This document shows, in pieces, positions 51,036 through 59,154 of a stretch of DNA of 64,000 nucleotides. Source of the DNA: Nitrospirota bacterium (lineage in GTDB: Bacteria; Nitrospirota; Thermodesulfovibrionia; Thermodesulfovibrionales; UBA6898); contig JACRLO010000010.1 in the NCBI GenBank assembly GCA_016235245.1, positions 57,851-121,850 on the forward strand. Direction: 5' to 3'. Within the stretch, counting starts at the first letter, position 1, and the number at the start of each line of letters is the position of its first letter. A model generated the notes under the pieces. The model searched no databases, was not told the DNA's origin, and saw only the letters and a list, made by a program, of their open reading frames with translations. The position numbers and the translations under genes were made by a program.

Positions 51036-51220
51036 TGACCAGTCTTAAACGATTTGAGTGCTGCCTCCGCCAGTGAGTCCAGTTTTCCAGACAGAGCATC
51101 TTTCTCGAACTCGTGGTCCCATACCTCTGCATCAAAATCCCAGAACCATTTCCGAAAAGCCTGAAGTTCATTTGGTTTTAATTCCTGAACTTCCTTCTCA
51201 ATTTCTTCTATGCTACCCAT
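51020..51220 (-). CDS. Small antitoxin-like protein
   Basis: A 66-residue acidic helical protein (VQELKPNELQAFRKWFWDFD and ALSGKLDSLAEAALKSFKTG) of the kind that neutralises RelE-type toxins in two-gene modules. It overlaps the toxin start by 16 bp. Because the toxin is broken, the antitoxin may be a relic, or may counter other toxins. The paired arrangement supports the assignment. Confidence 0.75.
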   Translation of the reverse strand: MGSIEEIEKEVQELKPNELQAFRKWFWDFDAEVWDHEFEKDALSGKLDSLAEAALKSFKTGHCSEI

Positions 51221-51427
51221 CCGAGCACCCCCTGGTCTTTCCCTGCTTCTATATTAACAAAATATTATTCCGGCAGCTATGACTTTCCAGTCACAGGCGT
51301 GTTTGCTGCCATGGTCCTATTATTTTATCGAGTACCGCAAGAAATGTAACGCCGCAAGTGGCATATATGATTGCAGTAATTATTATCACACATTTTATTG
51401 TTGCAACATTGACCTCGGCCGTCAATA

Positions 51428-51477
51428 GTGGACACCAAATCATTCATGCGGTCATTTTACCCGACTTTGGTGTACAC
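51428..51477. repeat. Imperfect 12-bp inverted repeat, possible insertion-sequence end pair
   Basis: GTGGACACCAAA and TTTGGTGTACAC (11 of 12 complementary) face each other across 26 bp in the 228-bp spacer between the antitoxin and greB. It resembles IS terminal repeats left after excision. No transposase is present, and the spacer otherwise shows nothing. Confidence 0.35.
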
Positions 51478-51510
51478 TTTTTTCAGCTTAGCTCATTTTC
51501 AAGAGGGCTT

Positions 51511-52002
51511 CTAATAGCGGATGGATGTAACCACAAAGACCATTGTTCCACTGGGCCTGATGACTGTCACTTCATCTCCTTCTGATCTGCGCAGGAGCGC
51601 CTTTGCCATGGGCGCATCGACGCTGATGAAATTCTTTTCCGCATCGATCTCGTCAGGGCCGACAATGCGGTATTGGTAAGCGTTCCCCTCAGTATCCTCC
51701 AGCTCAACCCAGGCACCGAAGTAGACTTTTGACATGTCAGCCGGCTGCCTGTCTACCACTACCAGTTTTTCGAGCCTTTTCTTCAGAAAGCGGATACGGG
51801 AATCGATCTGCCGCAACTGTCTTTTGCCATAGATGTATTCTGCATTTTCGGAACGGTCCCCCATGGCGGCAGCCTCAGCAACCGCCTGGGTGACCTGCGG
51901 CCGCTTGATCTTCCAGAGAAAGGACAGTTCATCATGAAAGCGCTTATGCCCCTCAGGGGTTATATATGCCGAGACCGCAGTGTTATTCTTCGCTCTTTGC
52001 AT
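51511..52002 (-). CDS. greB: Transcription elongation factor GreB
   Basis: Rescues backtracked RNA polymerase by stimulating transcript cleavage. The 163 residues begin with an N-terminal coiled coil (ITPEGHKRFHDELSFLWKIK, the acidic tip in DRSENAEYIYGKRQL) and end with the FKBP-like domain (VYFGAWVELEDTEGNAYQYR, SPMAKALLRR-like block). GreB identity rather than GreA is based on the DRSENAEYIYGKRQLR segment. The start overlaps the upstream unknown gene by 20 bp, implying coupling. Confidence 0.93.
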   Translation of the reverse strand: MQRAKNNTAVSAYITPEGHKRFHDELSFLWKIKRPQVTQAVAEAAAMGDRSENAEYIYGKRQLRQIDSRIRFLKKRLEKLVVVDRQPADMSKVYFGAWVELEDTEGNAYQYRIVGPDEIDAEKNFISVDAPMAKALLRRSEGDEVTVIRPSGTMVFVVTSIRY

Positions 52003-52636
52003 AGAATTCCATATTGAGCGCTATTATCTCCTGCTGGATTTTTCGGTAATCCAACCCAAAAGAATGCTGAAGCTCAGCTGCGATATCAGCATAACGGTTG
52101 AATACGTCACCTATGGATGAGGCGGTGTATTGATGCCGGAACTCTTTACAGAGGAGCTGGGCCTTGTCTGTCTCCAGATAGGGCGTTCTCTGAAATGCGG
52201 AGTCAAGCTGCAGGGCTATTTCCCTCTTCAGCTCATCCGAGTCCTGCCCTTCAGACTGCTTTTTGAAGAGATGACCCACTGACAGAGCCAGATTCGCCAG
52301 ATCAATGCATATATTAAAATTAGAGCAGTTGGAGCAGCAGTACCTCAGCTCGCCTTTCATCGTATAGACAAGGTAGGTCTCCAGCACTCTCCGGAATGCT
52401 TCGTCCTGTCCCGGATTGACTATGGCCAGCATCTGTGCGGCAAAATCCGCGCCGTCTTTGACCACCGCTTCAGGGGTTTCAGCGACCCTCTTTGCATTTT
52501 CCGCACCTATGATCCCTGCAGAGGCAATGACATAGTGACGCAGTTCATCAGGGAAAAGAGCGAGCATTTTTCTGAACTCCCTGCGGTTGAGTTCCTGAAA
52601 AACAGCATAGGATGAATATGTTTTGAGCTCTTCCAT
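51983..52636 (-). CDS. Uncharacterised helical Cys-rich protein upstream of greB
   Basis: From ATG 52636 the protein has 217 residues and is mostly helical. The central RYCCSNCSNFNICIDLANL has four Cys (CC-x2-C-x4-C), a possible metal or Fe-S site. I do not recognise it. A longer frame from 52798 lies over the prfC start and is unlikely. Its end overlaps greB by 20 bp, so the two are cotranscribed; a role near transcription is only a guess. A TATACT -10 lies 10 nt before the ATG. Confidence 0.6.
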   Translation of the reverse strand: MEELKTYSSYAVFQELNRREFRKMLALFPDELRHYVIASAGIIGAENAKRVAETPEAVVKDGADFAAQMLAIVNPGQDEAFRRVLETYLVYTMKGELRYCCSNCSNFNICIDLANLALSVGHLFKKQSEGQDSDELKREIALQLDSAFQRTPYLETDKAQLLCKEFRHQYTASSIGDVFNRYADIAAELQHSFGLDYRKIQQEIIALNMEFYAKSEE

Positions 52637-52733
52637 ACCATGTAAAGTATATATGAATTTGCCTGATGTATGATAGGTTGAGTATACTATTAAGCTGTGC
52701 TGCGAAGTATTTCTGTTAACGAGGTATTGTCCG

Positions 52734-54359
52734 ATGTACACTGAAGAAATAAAGAGAAGAAGAACGTTTGCGATCATCAGCCATCCTGATGCCGGCAAGA
52801 CGACTCTTACTGAAAAGCTGCTCCTTTTTGGAGGCGCTATTCAGACGGCAGGTGCGGTAAAGTCGAACAAGATCAAAAAAAGCACTGCCTCTGACTTCAT
52901 GGAGATCGAAAAGCAGAGGGGCATCTCGGTGGCCACCTCGGTAATGAACTTCGAGTATAACGGTAAGAAGATCAATCTTCTCGATACGCCTGGCCACAAG
53001 GATTTTGCAGAGGATGTGTATCGCACGCTTACTGCGGTTGACAGTGTCATCATTGTGGTGGATTGCGTAAAAGGCGTGGAAGAGCAGACCGAAAAATTGA
53101 TGGAAGTCTGCAGGATGAGAAAAACGCCGGTAATCGTCTTTATCAATAAACTCGACCGTGAGGGCAAGCGGCCCTTTGAGCTTTTGGATGAGATCGAGGA
53201 CAAACTCTGTATCAAGGTCCGGCCTCTGAGCTGGCCGATCAGCATGGGCTCTTCCTTCAAAGGGGTCTATAATATATACAATAAAAGCCTCAATCTCTTT
53301 CGTCCCGGAGGCGCATCCATTGCGGAAGATGTTTTGGCTGTTGATACGATTTCCGACCGGCTGCTTGACGAGCGGCTGCTTGACGAGCGGCTGGGCGAAT
53401 TTGCATTTCAGCTTCGGGAAGATATCGCGCTTATCGAAGGGGTCTATGAGCCTTTTGAGCGGCAGCGGTACCTTGATGCCGATCTTGCGCCGGTTTTTTT
53501 CGGGAGTGCGGTCAATAATTTTGGCGTAAAGGAACTGCTTACCACGTTTACCGATATCGCTCCACCGCCCCGGAGCAGGATTGCCGACACCCGCATAATC
53601 CATCCTGATGAAAAGAGCTTCAGCGGCTTCGTATTTAAAATACATGCGAACCTCGACCCCAAGCATAGGGACAGGATCGCCTTTTTGCGAATATGCTCCG
53701 GAAAATTCGAAAGAAATAAGTTCTTTCATCATGTCAGGCTGGGAAAGGACTTGAAGTTCAGGAGCCCTGCAAGTTTTTTAGCGCAGGAAAAGAGCATCAT
53801 CGAAGAGGCGTATCCCGGCGATGTGATCGGTCTTTATGACACCGGCAACTTCAAGATCGGCGATACGCTTACTGAGGGCGAAAAGATCATGTTCCAGGGG
53901 ATCCCGAGCTTTTCGCCGGAAGTATTCAAAGAGGTCATTAATACGGACCCCATGAGGTCCAAGCAACTTGAAAAGGGCCTGCTCCAGCTTACGGATGAAG
54001 GCGTTGCGCAGCTTTTTATCCAGCAGCAGGGGAAAAGAAGGATAGTCGGCACGGTCGGGGAACTGCAGTTCGATGTTATCCAATATCGGCTGCTGCATGA
54101 ATACGGCGCATCCTGCCGTTTCAGCCCTCTTAACTTCAGCAAGGCCTGCTGGATAACCTCTCATGACCCGAAGAAGCTCGAAAAATTCTGCGAATACCGT
54201 TCCTCCAAGCTCGGTGAAGATAAATACGGTAATCCGGTCTTTTTCTCGGAATCAGATTGGGAACTGCAGCGGATACGGACTGATTACCCTGATATCGAAT
54301 TCCATTTCAGTTCCGAGATCAATACCGGCATCCCGGGCCTAAAAGAGGGCAGGGGCTGA
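52734..54359 (+). CDS. prfC: Peptide chain release factor 3
   Basis: GTPase that recycles RF1/RF2 after termination. The 541 residues begin with the G domain [20 protein letters not shown] and [29 protein letters not shown], then the RF3 domains 2 and 3. GAGG precedes the ATG. A 15-bp tandem duplication (CGGCTGCTTGACGAG, 53358-53387) gives [15 protein letters not shown] in the region 205-219, one extra RLLDE unit compared with the expected run; the frame stays open. Confidence 0.95.
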   Translation: MYTEEIKRRRTFAIISHPDAGKTTLTEKLLLFGGAIQTAGAVKSNKIKKSTASDFMEIEKQRGISVATSVMNFEYNGKKINLLDTPGHKDFAEDVYRTLTAVDSVIIVVDCVKGVEEQTEKLMEVCRMRKTPVIVFINKLDREGKRPFELLDEIEDKLCIKVRPLSWPISMGSSFKGVYNIYNKSLNLFRPGGASIAEDVLAVDTISDRLLDERLLDERLGEFAFQLREDIALIEGVYEPFERQRYLDADLAPVFFGSAVNNFGVKELLTTFTDIAPPPRSRIADTRIIHPDEKSFSGFVFKIHANLDPKHRDRIAFLRICSGKFERNKFFHHVRLGKDLKFRSPASFLAQEKSIIEEAYPGDVIGLYDTGNFKIGDTLTEGEKIMFQGIPSFSPEVFKEVINTDPMRSKQLEKGLLQLTDEGVAQLFIQQQGKRRIVGTVGELQFDVIQYRLLHEYGASCRFSPLNFSKACWITSHDPKKLEKFCEYRSSKLGEDKYGNPVFFSESDWELQRIRTDYPDIEFHFSSEINTGIPGLKEGRG

Positions 54360-54406
54360 CCGCCACCAATTTAGGCGCGGTCAGACCTATTGCCTCTATG
54401 AACGTC

Positions 54407-55750
54407 TCAGCGGTTCGTTGAAGGCCTCTGAGGACGGTATCTGTTTGTGGTGGAAGCTGGTGTCTGACGGGCCTCTGCGCCCCTGTGCGCTGTTTTCGGG
54501 CCGTCTGTTCTTCCCTCTTTCGACGCATAATTCCTGGCCGGCTTTTTCGTGTCTGAGCTATTGGTTTTCCATCTGCGCTGCGGCTCACGAGGCGGCCGGG
54601 CAAATTCTGCATCACGCGCAGGCGCAGGTGCTTTGTAATCAAACCCTTCCTGAATGCAGCGCTTTACTTTTTTCCCGAGGACGCGTTCGATACTGCGGAC
54701 CGTCTCTTCATCTTCGCGGGTGACAAAGGTGAAAGAATCACCGGTCTTTGCCGCACGGCCTGTCCTGCCGATTCTGTGTGTATAGGCATCTGCCGTATCC
54801 GGCATATCGTAGTTGATGACATGGGAGATGGATGAAACGTCTATCCCGCGTGCTGCGATATCGGTCGCAACGAGGATCTGAAATTTACCGTTTCGGAATC
54901 CGTCCAGCGCTTCCTGCCGCCTGTTCTGGGAAAGGTTGCCCTGCAGTGATGTTGCACGATAGCCTGCCCTTTCGAGCTGCTGCCCAACGCGTTTTGCGCG
55001 GTGTTTTGTGCGCGTGAAGATAAGGACTGACTCCGTATCGGTATGCTTCAGCAGTTCAAGGAGCAGGGCTGTCTTGAGATGCTGGTCAACCGGGTAGAGT
55101 GCATGACTTACCGTATTTGCGGGTGCAGTGTGATCGACCTGCACGGTGACCGGTGCATGGAGGATGTCGTGCGCCAGCCGTCTGATATCGTCAGGCATCG
55201 TTGCAGAGAAGAGCAGCGTCTGACGTTTTGCCGGTATATGTTTAATGATCTTTCTGATGTCAGGCAGAAAACCCATATCAAACATGCGGTCTGCCTCATC
55301 AAGAACAAGCACTTCCACCTGGGAAAGGTTGATCGTGCGCTGTTCGAGATGGTCGAGCAGGCGGCCCGGGCAGGCAACAATGATCTCTGCTCCGCGTCTC
55401 AATTTCTCGACCTGGGGATTGAAGCCCACACCGCCGTATATGGTTACGCTCCTGAGTCGGGTCTGGAGCCCGAGGTTATTGATGGTCTCGTGGATCTGTT
55501 CTGCCAGTTCGCGTGTCGGCGCTACGATGAGCGCTCTGATATGCCTGCGTTCTCCCTGCATTAAACGGTGGAGGATAGGCAGGACAAAGGCCGCGGTTTT
55601 GCCGGTGCCGGTCTGGGCAAGGCCCATGACGTCGTGTCCTTCAAGGACCGGGGGAATGGCCTGCACCTGGATAGGCGTAGGCGTCACATAGCCTGCAGCG
55701 GTGATACCGGCCGCAACCTGTGTGTGAAGATTGAATGCTTGAAATTTCAT
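54407..55750 (-). CDS. rhlE: DEAD-box RNA helicase RhlE-like
   Basis: ATP-dependent RNA helicase for ribosome biogenesis or RNA decay, 447 residues. Q motif PTPIQVQAIPPVLEG, motif I AQTGTGKTAAFVLPIL, Ia APTRELAEQIHE, II DEADRMFDMGF, III SATMPDDIR, VI HRIGRTGRAAKTG. The C-terminal tail (from about 375) is rich in Pro, Lys and Arg (RDAEFARPPREPQRRW), a basic RNA-binding extension. Convergent with prfC. Cold-related regulation is possible but unproven. Confidence 0.94.
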   Translation of the reverse strand: MKFQAFNLHTQVAAGITAAGYVTPTPIQVQAIPPVLEGHDVMGLAQTGTGKTAAFVLPILHRLMQGERRHIRALIVAPTRELAEQIHETINNLGLQTRLRSVTIYGGVGFNPQVEKLRRGAEIIVACPGRLLDHLEQRTINLSQVEVLVLDEADRMFDMGFLPDIRKIIKHIPAKRQTLLFSATMPDDIRRLAHDILHAPVTVQVDHTAPANTVSHALYPVDQHLKTALLLELLKHTDTESVLIFTRTKHRAKRVGQQLERAGYRATSLQGNLSQNRRQEALDGFRNGKFQILVATDIAARGIDVSSISHVINYDMPDTADAYTHRIGRTGRAAKTGDSFTFVTREDEETVRSIERVLGKKVKRCIQEGFDYKAPAPARDAEFARPPREPQRRWKTNSSDTKKPARNYASKEGRTDGPKTAHRGAEARQTPASTTNRYRPQRPSTNR

Positions 55751-55910
55751 AAGACTCCTTTTTTCTGCGTTTCGGGGGAAAAGGCCAGGTGTATGAGGGT
55801 TTACAATGACGTAGTTTTCAACCGGTTACTGCAGTAGTGTAATGCATAAGGTTAACAGCTCAAGACAGCGCCTGTCAAGGAAAAGCGTCTGTCATGTTAC
55901 AATGAACATC

Positions 55911-56252
55911 ATGTCATCGGGAAATACGAGATTGGTATATTCGACAGAAAAAATGATTCCGAGGAAGGAAGCGCCTGCGGCAAAAGGTCAGTCTGCTGAC
56001 CTGCGAAACAGTCAGCAAAAGGTGCTTGTCCGGCTTGACCGCAAGGGCAGGGGCGGTAAATCGGTTACGGTCATCGAGGGGATCAAAATGCCGCAGCAGG
56101 AAAAGGAGGCTTTGCTAAAACAGCTGAAGACTGCAATCGGCACGGGCGGTACGGTAAAGGACCAGAATCTTGAGATCCAGGGTGACCATTGCGGAACGGT
56201 AATGGCAGCCCTCGGGAAGTTGGGATACCGGCCGAAACGTTCAGGCGGCTAA
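55911..56252 (+). CDS. yciH: SUI1/eIF1-family translation factor YciH
   Basis: Bacterial homolog of eIF1 that affects start-codon fidelity. The 113 residues from ATG 55911 include VLVRLDRKGRGGKSVTVIEG, IKMPQQEKEALLKQLKTAIG, TGGTVKDQNLEIQGDH and KLGYRPKR, the full SUI1 core. TACAAT (55898-55903) ends 8 nt before the ATG, another near-leaderless geometry. ATG 55902 is the alternative start, with a longer upstream reading being unlikely. Confidence 0.88.
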   Translation: MSSGNTRLVYSTEKMIPRKEAPAAKGQSADLRNSQQKVLVRLDRKGRGGKSVTVIEGIKMPQQEKEALLKQLKTAIGTGGTVKDQNLEIQGDHCGTVMAALGKLGYRPKRSGG

Positions 56253-56280
56253 AATATTTTTCTGTTTTGGCTTTTCTTCC

Positions 56281-56427
56281 TTGACGAACTTATCAGGACA
56301 TGTTATTGTTCAGCAGAATTTTAGAAGTTTTTGCGTTTACAAAGATCACAAAGACTTTTGACTTTGTGGTCTTTTTTCCGTTTTAGTCTTCTAACATTCC
56401 AGTTTAAGAGATAAGGAGGTAAAGGAA
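56281..56427 (+). promoter_or_regulatory. csp promoter and leader with a terminator-like hairpin, copy 2
   Basis: -35 TTGACG (56281-56286), 17-bp spacer, -10 TATTGT (56304-56309), transcription start predicted near 56316. The leader holds a 10-bp stem (GATCACAAAG/CTTTGTGGTC, one G-U; 56344-56371) and six T, then AAGGAGG before ATG 56428. The hairpin is inside the predicted transcript, so it is a candidate attenuator rather than a terminator of yciH. Confidence 0.7.
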
Positions 56428-56628
56428 ATGGCACAAGGAACAGTGAAATGGTTCAACGAGAGTAAGGGTTTTGGCTTCATTACGGGCGAAGACGGCAGTG
56501 AACTTTTTGTTCACCACACTTCCATTCAGGGCAATGGGTTCAAAACTCTTGCTGAAGGTGACAAAGTTAGCTTTGATACTGAAAAAGGCCCGAAAGGTCC
56601 TAAGGCAGTCAACGTAGTCAAGCAGTAA
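56428..56628 (+). CDS. csp: Cold-shock protein (CspA family)
   Basis: RNA/ssDNA-binding OB-fold chaperone, 66 residues: [20 protein letters not shown] (RNP1), [13 protein letters not shown] (RNP2) and [17 protein letters not shown]. Full length. Its first codons and leader are the source-like match of the chimeric gene at 45329. A rho-independent terminator follows. Confidence 0.97.
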   Translation: MAQGTVKWFNESKGFGFITGEDGSELFVHHTSIQGNGFKTLAEGDKVSFDTEKGPKGPKAVNVVKQ

Positions 56629-56635
56629 TTAATCG

Positions 56636-56668
56636 AAAAAGGCTCCCTGTTTTATGGGGAGCCTTTTT
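56636..56668 (+). terminator. Terminator of csp
   Basis: GGCTCCC/GGGAGCC stem (7 bp, extended by A-T pairs) with a 9-nt loop and five T, starting 8 bp after the csp stop. Confidence 0.85.
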
Positions 56669-56779
56669 CATTTTATGCCTATCTCAGTGCAGGTCCAAAG
56701 GGCTCGGACTCCGGGGGCATCACTATTTTATCTGGAACTGAACTCTTTCCTTCCCTATATTCTCTCCATGAAAAAAGCT

Positions 56780-56980
56780 TCATAGGATTTCGTAGCAAAG
56801 AACACGAATCAGGCCTATTGTCTCCCCCTTGTCATCGGTTGTGGGTGAATCAGAGACCGAGATAACATCCTTGATCTTGTTCGTGGCGATGAAGGTGTTC
56901 ACCATTTCATCGAGTTCCGAAAGTTCGTGCATGGCCTCGAGTGGTTTCAGTTCCATGCCAAAGGTCTTGACCTTGATCAT
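56780..56980 (-). CDS. Small protein of unknown function (66 aa)
   Basis: Sequence with KVKTFGMELKPLEAMHELSE and VISVSDSPTTDDKGETIGLI, ending IRVLCYEIL; it predicts a compact alpha/beta fold without membrane segments. I know similar short proteins from anaerobic bacteria but not their function. AGGAGG-type ribosome site (TCCTCCTTC on the plus strand) precedes the ATG. Located 35 bp downstream of the NifU-like gene and likely cotranscribed. Confidence 0.6.
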   Translation of the reverse strand: MIKVKTFGMELKPLEAMHELSELDEMVNTFIATNKIKDVISVSDSPTTDDKGETIGLIRVLCYEIL

Positions 56981-57015
56981 CTGATCCTCCTTCTATCGCG
57001 ATAGATGTGACTGTC

Positions 57016-57237
57016 CTATGCTGAAATGACCTCTTTAATCTCCGGTATTTTCTCCTTCAGCCTCTTTTCGATGCCCATCTTGAGCGTCATCTGAGACATG
57101 GGGCAATGCCCGCACGCACCGACAAGCTTAAGCTTGACGACGCCTTCAGGGGTTACCTCCACAAGCTGGGCGTCCCCGCCGTCTCTCTGAAGCATGGGTC
57201 TGATCTCGTCTAATGCTGCCTGAACTTTCTCTAACAT
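57016..57237 (-). CDS. NifU C-terminal-domain Fe-S scaffold protein
   Basis: A 73-residue stand-alone NifU/NfuA-type domain: [20 protein letters not shown] then [20 protein letters not shown], with the Cys-x2-Cys (C42, C45) that holds a 4Fe-4S cluster between two subunits. It should deliver Fe-S clusters to apo-proteins. Ribosome site AAGGAGG. Confidence 0.93.
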   Translation of the reverse strand: MLEKVQAALDEIRPMLQRDGGDAQLVEVTPEGVVKLKLVGACGHCPMSQMTLKMGIEKRLKEKIPEIKEVISA

Positions 57238-57332
57238 GGTTCCTCCTTGAGATAATCATCAATAGTATCTGCGCACTTATTCAATAGTGTAATACGAATC
57301 ACGATGTTTCACTATGACATAGATCATCAATC

Positions 57333-57848
57333 CTATTTCTTTGACTGGCCTGTGAAGGTGTAGTCATTGTTTTTCTGTTTTTCATGGCATTTGATGCACC
57401 CTTCTGCCCTTCCTGAGGCGAGCACCTTGCCGTCTTTGTCGTATTTTGCCCAAAACCAGTCGGCAGCCGCAGGGTTGTAGCCCTTGACTTTGTACATGAC
57501 GGACAGAGCATTGAACTTTTTGTCCTTATCGTAATTCTCTTTTGCGATAATAGTGCCTTCGGGCATGACCCCTTTCTTCTCCCTTATGCCGAACATGGCG
57601 GTGTCATTGACGTATGTTGTAAGGAAATCGCCGTGGGGTTGCGTACCGAGATACATCTTTCCCTTGCCCGGCCATAAGTCCCAGAGCGTATACGGCCTGC
57701 TCCTGGTTATGTATACATACAACTGCGCAGCGTCAGTTCCGGGAAGGGTGAGCTGTGTTTCTGCCGGGACTGTGTCGTGTATGGCGAATGCGGGGGCGAA
57801 TGCGGCAAGGACACATAAACATGCAGCACTGATCTTGAGGCCGTTCAT
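57333..57848 (-). CDS. Cytochrome P460-family protein
   Basis: Signal peptide (ISAACLCVLAAFAPAFA) then a 150-residue domain with YTLWDLWPGKGKMYLGTQPH and TYVNDTAMFGI, ending EGCIKCHEKQKNNDYTF with one CxxCH heme site. This matches the P460 domain of hydroxylamine or related cytochromes. The Lys crosslink of true P460 (in the W-K type region) cannot be confirmed. Periplasmic; substrate unknown, nitrogen-oxide or cytochrome c' related roles possible. Confidence 0.85.
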   Translation of the reverse strand: MNGLKISAACLCVLAAFAPAFAIHDTVPAETQLTLPGTDAAQLYVYITRSRPYTLWDLWPGKGKMYLGTQPHGDFLTTYVNDTAMFGIREKKGVMPEGTIIAKENYDKDKKFNALSVMYKVKGYNPAAADWFWAKYDKDGKVLASGRAEGCIKCHEKQKNNDYTFTGQSKK

Positions 57849-57946
57849 GGTTGCTCTCCTTACGTTGAGGATTATACGATAACTTCCATCGATCCGTTCA
57901 TGCCTCTTGCCACATGGCTTCTGAAGAATGTTCCCACTTCTATATC

Positions 57947-58384
57947 CTATGTGACGAATACCGTTGCCCGCTTCAGCTCATTGAGCTTGCTTAACAGGGA
58001 ATGATGCTTCTGTTCGTCAGCAATGAGATAGGAAAGAATATAGCGGGTAACGAACAGTTCGCTGTTCTGGAGAGCCTCATCAGCAAGCTCGAGGGATTTT
58101 GCCTCGGCTGCGAGGTGTTTGTTCAGCCCCTCGGAAAGCGACGCAAGATCCTCCGGACTCAAAATAAAGGCTTCTTTGGTCAGGCTGTCGATGAGCATCT
58201 GCTGCATAGCCCGGTGTTTCTGAGAATCGTGCTTTATCATTTCCATGGTCATCTTTACCAGCTTATTTTTGCTCTTCTTTGTAGCGGATTCGGCATGCTT
58301 AATGGTTTCGTCTTCGAGCTTCTGCCATTCCCTCAGCACCTTTACGAGTTTGCCTGACATTTCTGCGGGTTTGCCTTTTTTCAT
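57947..58384 (-). CDS. Ferritin-like four-helix protein
   Basis: Start at 58384 with GAGGAGG. The 145 residues form helices with LEDETIKHAESATKKSKNKL, MEMIKHDSQKHRAMQQMLID and SYLIADEQKHHSLLSKL, containing E-x6-H and E-x2-H type pairs consistent with a di-iron site. Family resembles DUF-type ferritin-like proteins of anaerobes. Oxidative-stress or iron storage role inferred. Promoter: TTGACA, 16 bp, TATGAT (58425-58452). Confidence 0.75.
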   Translation of the reverse strand: MKKGKPAEMSGKLVKVLREWQKLEDETIKHAESATKKSKNKLVKMTMEMIKHDSQKHRAMQQMLIDSLTKEAFILSPEDLASLSEGLNKHLAAEAKSLELADEALQNSELFVTRYILSYLIADEQKHHSLLSKLNELKRATVFVT

Positions 58385-58424
58385 GATTCCTCCTCTTGTC
58401 GAACAGCATGTAAGATATAATTTC

Positions 58425-58452
58425 ATCATAGCAGATTAGTGAGGCTTGTCAA
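58425..58452 (-). promoter_or_regulatory. Sigma-70-type promoter of the ferritin-like gene
   Basis: On the minus strand TTGACA (58447-58452), 16-bp spacer, TATGAT (58425-58430), about 34 nt before the predicted start codon with its Shine-Dalgarno. The divergent nth gene has an extended -10, TGATATAAT, at 58475-58483. Confidence 0.65.
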
Positions 58453-58511
58453 TTTTCGTGGGATGGCGGACGTCTGATATAATGAAAACCAAAGCGTTTC
58501 GAGGGGGTTGC

Positions 58512-59144
58512 ATGAACGGGAAGAAAAAGATGCAGACAGTGATAAAAAGGCTCAGGAAGCAATATCCTGTTTTGAGGTGTGCCCTGAATTTCGAAAATCC
58601 CTTTCAGCTTCTTGTTGCGACGATACTCTCTGCGCAATCGACCGATATTCAGGTCAACAAGTTGACCAGGGGCCTTTTTCAAAACTATAAGACGATCGGT
58701 GATTTTGCGGGGGCTGACCCTGAACAGTTCAGAAAAGATGTCAGCTCGGTGAACTTCTATAACAACAAGGCGAAAAATATCCAGAAAACAGCAAGAATGC
58801 TCATAGACCAGTTTCAGGGCAGGGTGCCAAAGACCATGGAAGAACTGATTCTGTTGCCCGGCGTTGCCCGAAAGACTGCCAATATCGTTCTCTATAATGC
58901 CTATGGCATAACTGAGGGCATTGCGGTCGATACGCATGTAAAACGGCTTGCGGGCAGGCTTGGCCTCACAAAGCACGAAGATCCGGTAAAGATCGAGAAG
59001 GACCTGATGGTCATAACGCCTAAGGCGGACTGGGGTGATCTCACGCATATGCTGATCGATCACGGCAGAAAAGTATGCCAGGCGCGCAAGCCCATGCATG
59101 AAAACTGCGTGTTGGCTGACCTCTGCCCGTCGCGGAATGTGTAG
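58512..59144 (+). CDS. nth: Endonuclease III with a His in the Fe-S motif
   Basis: Bifunctional base-excision glycosylase/AP lyase for oxidised pyrimidines. From ATG 58512 (GAGGGGG ribosome site) the 210 residues fit the family length. The catalytic Lys is in LPGVARKTANIVL, the Asp in AVDTHVKRLAGRLG. The C-terminal 4Fe-4S motif, normally C-x6-C-x2-C-x5-C, reads CQARKPM-H-EN-C-VLADL-C: the second Cys is His (CAT at 59097-59099). His can ligate Fe-S clusters, but at this site it is unusual. Catalysis is probably kept. Confidence 0.93.
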   Translation: MNGKKKMQTVIKRLRKQYPVLRCALNFENPFQLLVATILSAQSTDIQVNKLTRGLFQNYKTIGDFAGADPEQFRKDVSSVNFYNNKAKNIQKTARMLIDQFQGRVPKTMEELILLPGVARKTANIVLYNAYGITEGIAVDTHVKRLAGRLGLTKHEDPVKIEKDLMVITPKADWGDLTHMLIDHGRKVCQARKPMHENCVLADLCPSRNV

Positions 59145-59154
59145 GGGGGATTCG

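Noticed and set aside
52716-53732. Long minus-strand ORF opposite prfC
   Set aside because: Shadow of the prfC coding sequence; no ribosome site or recognisable domain.
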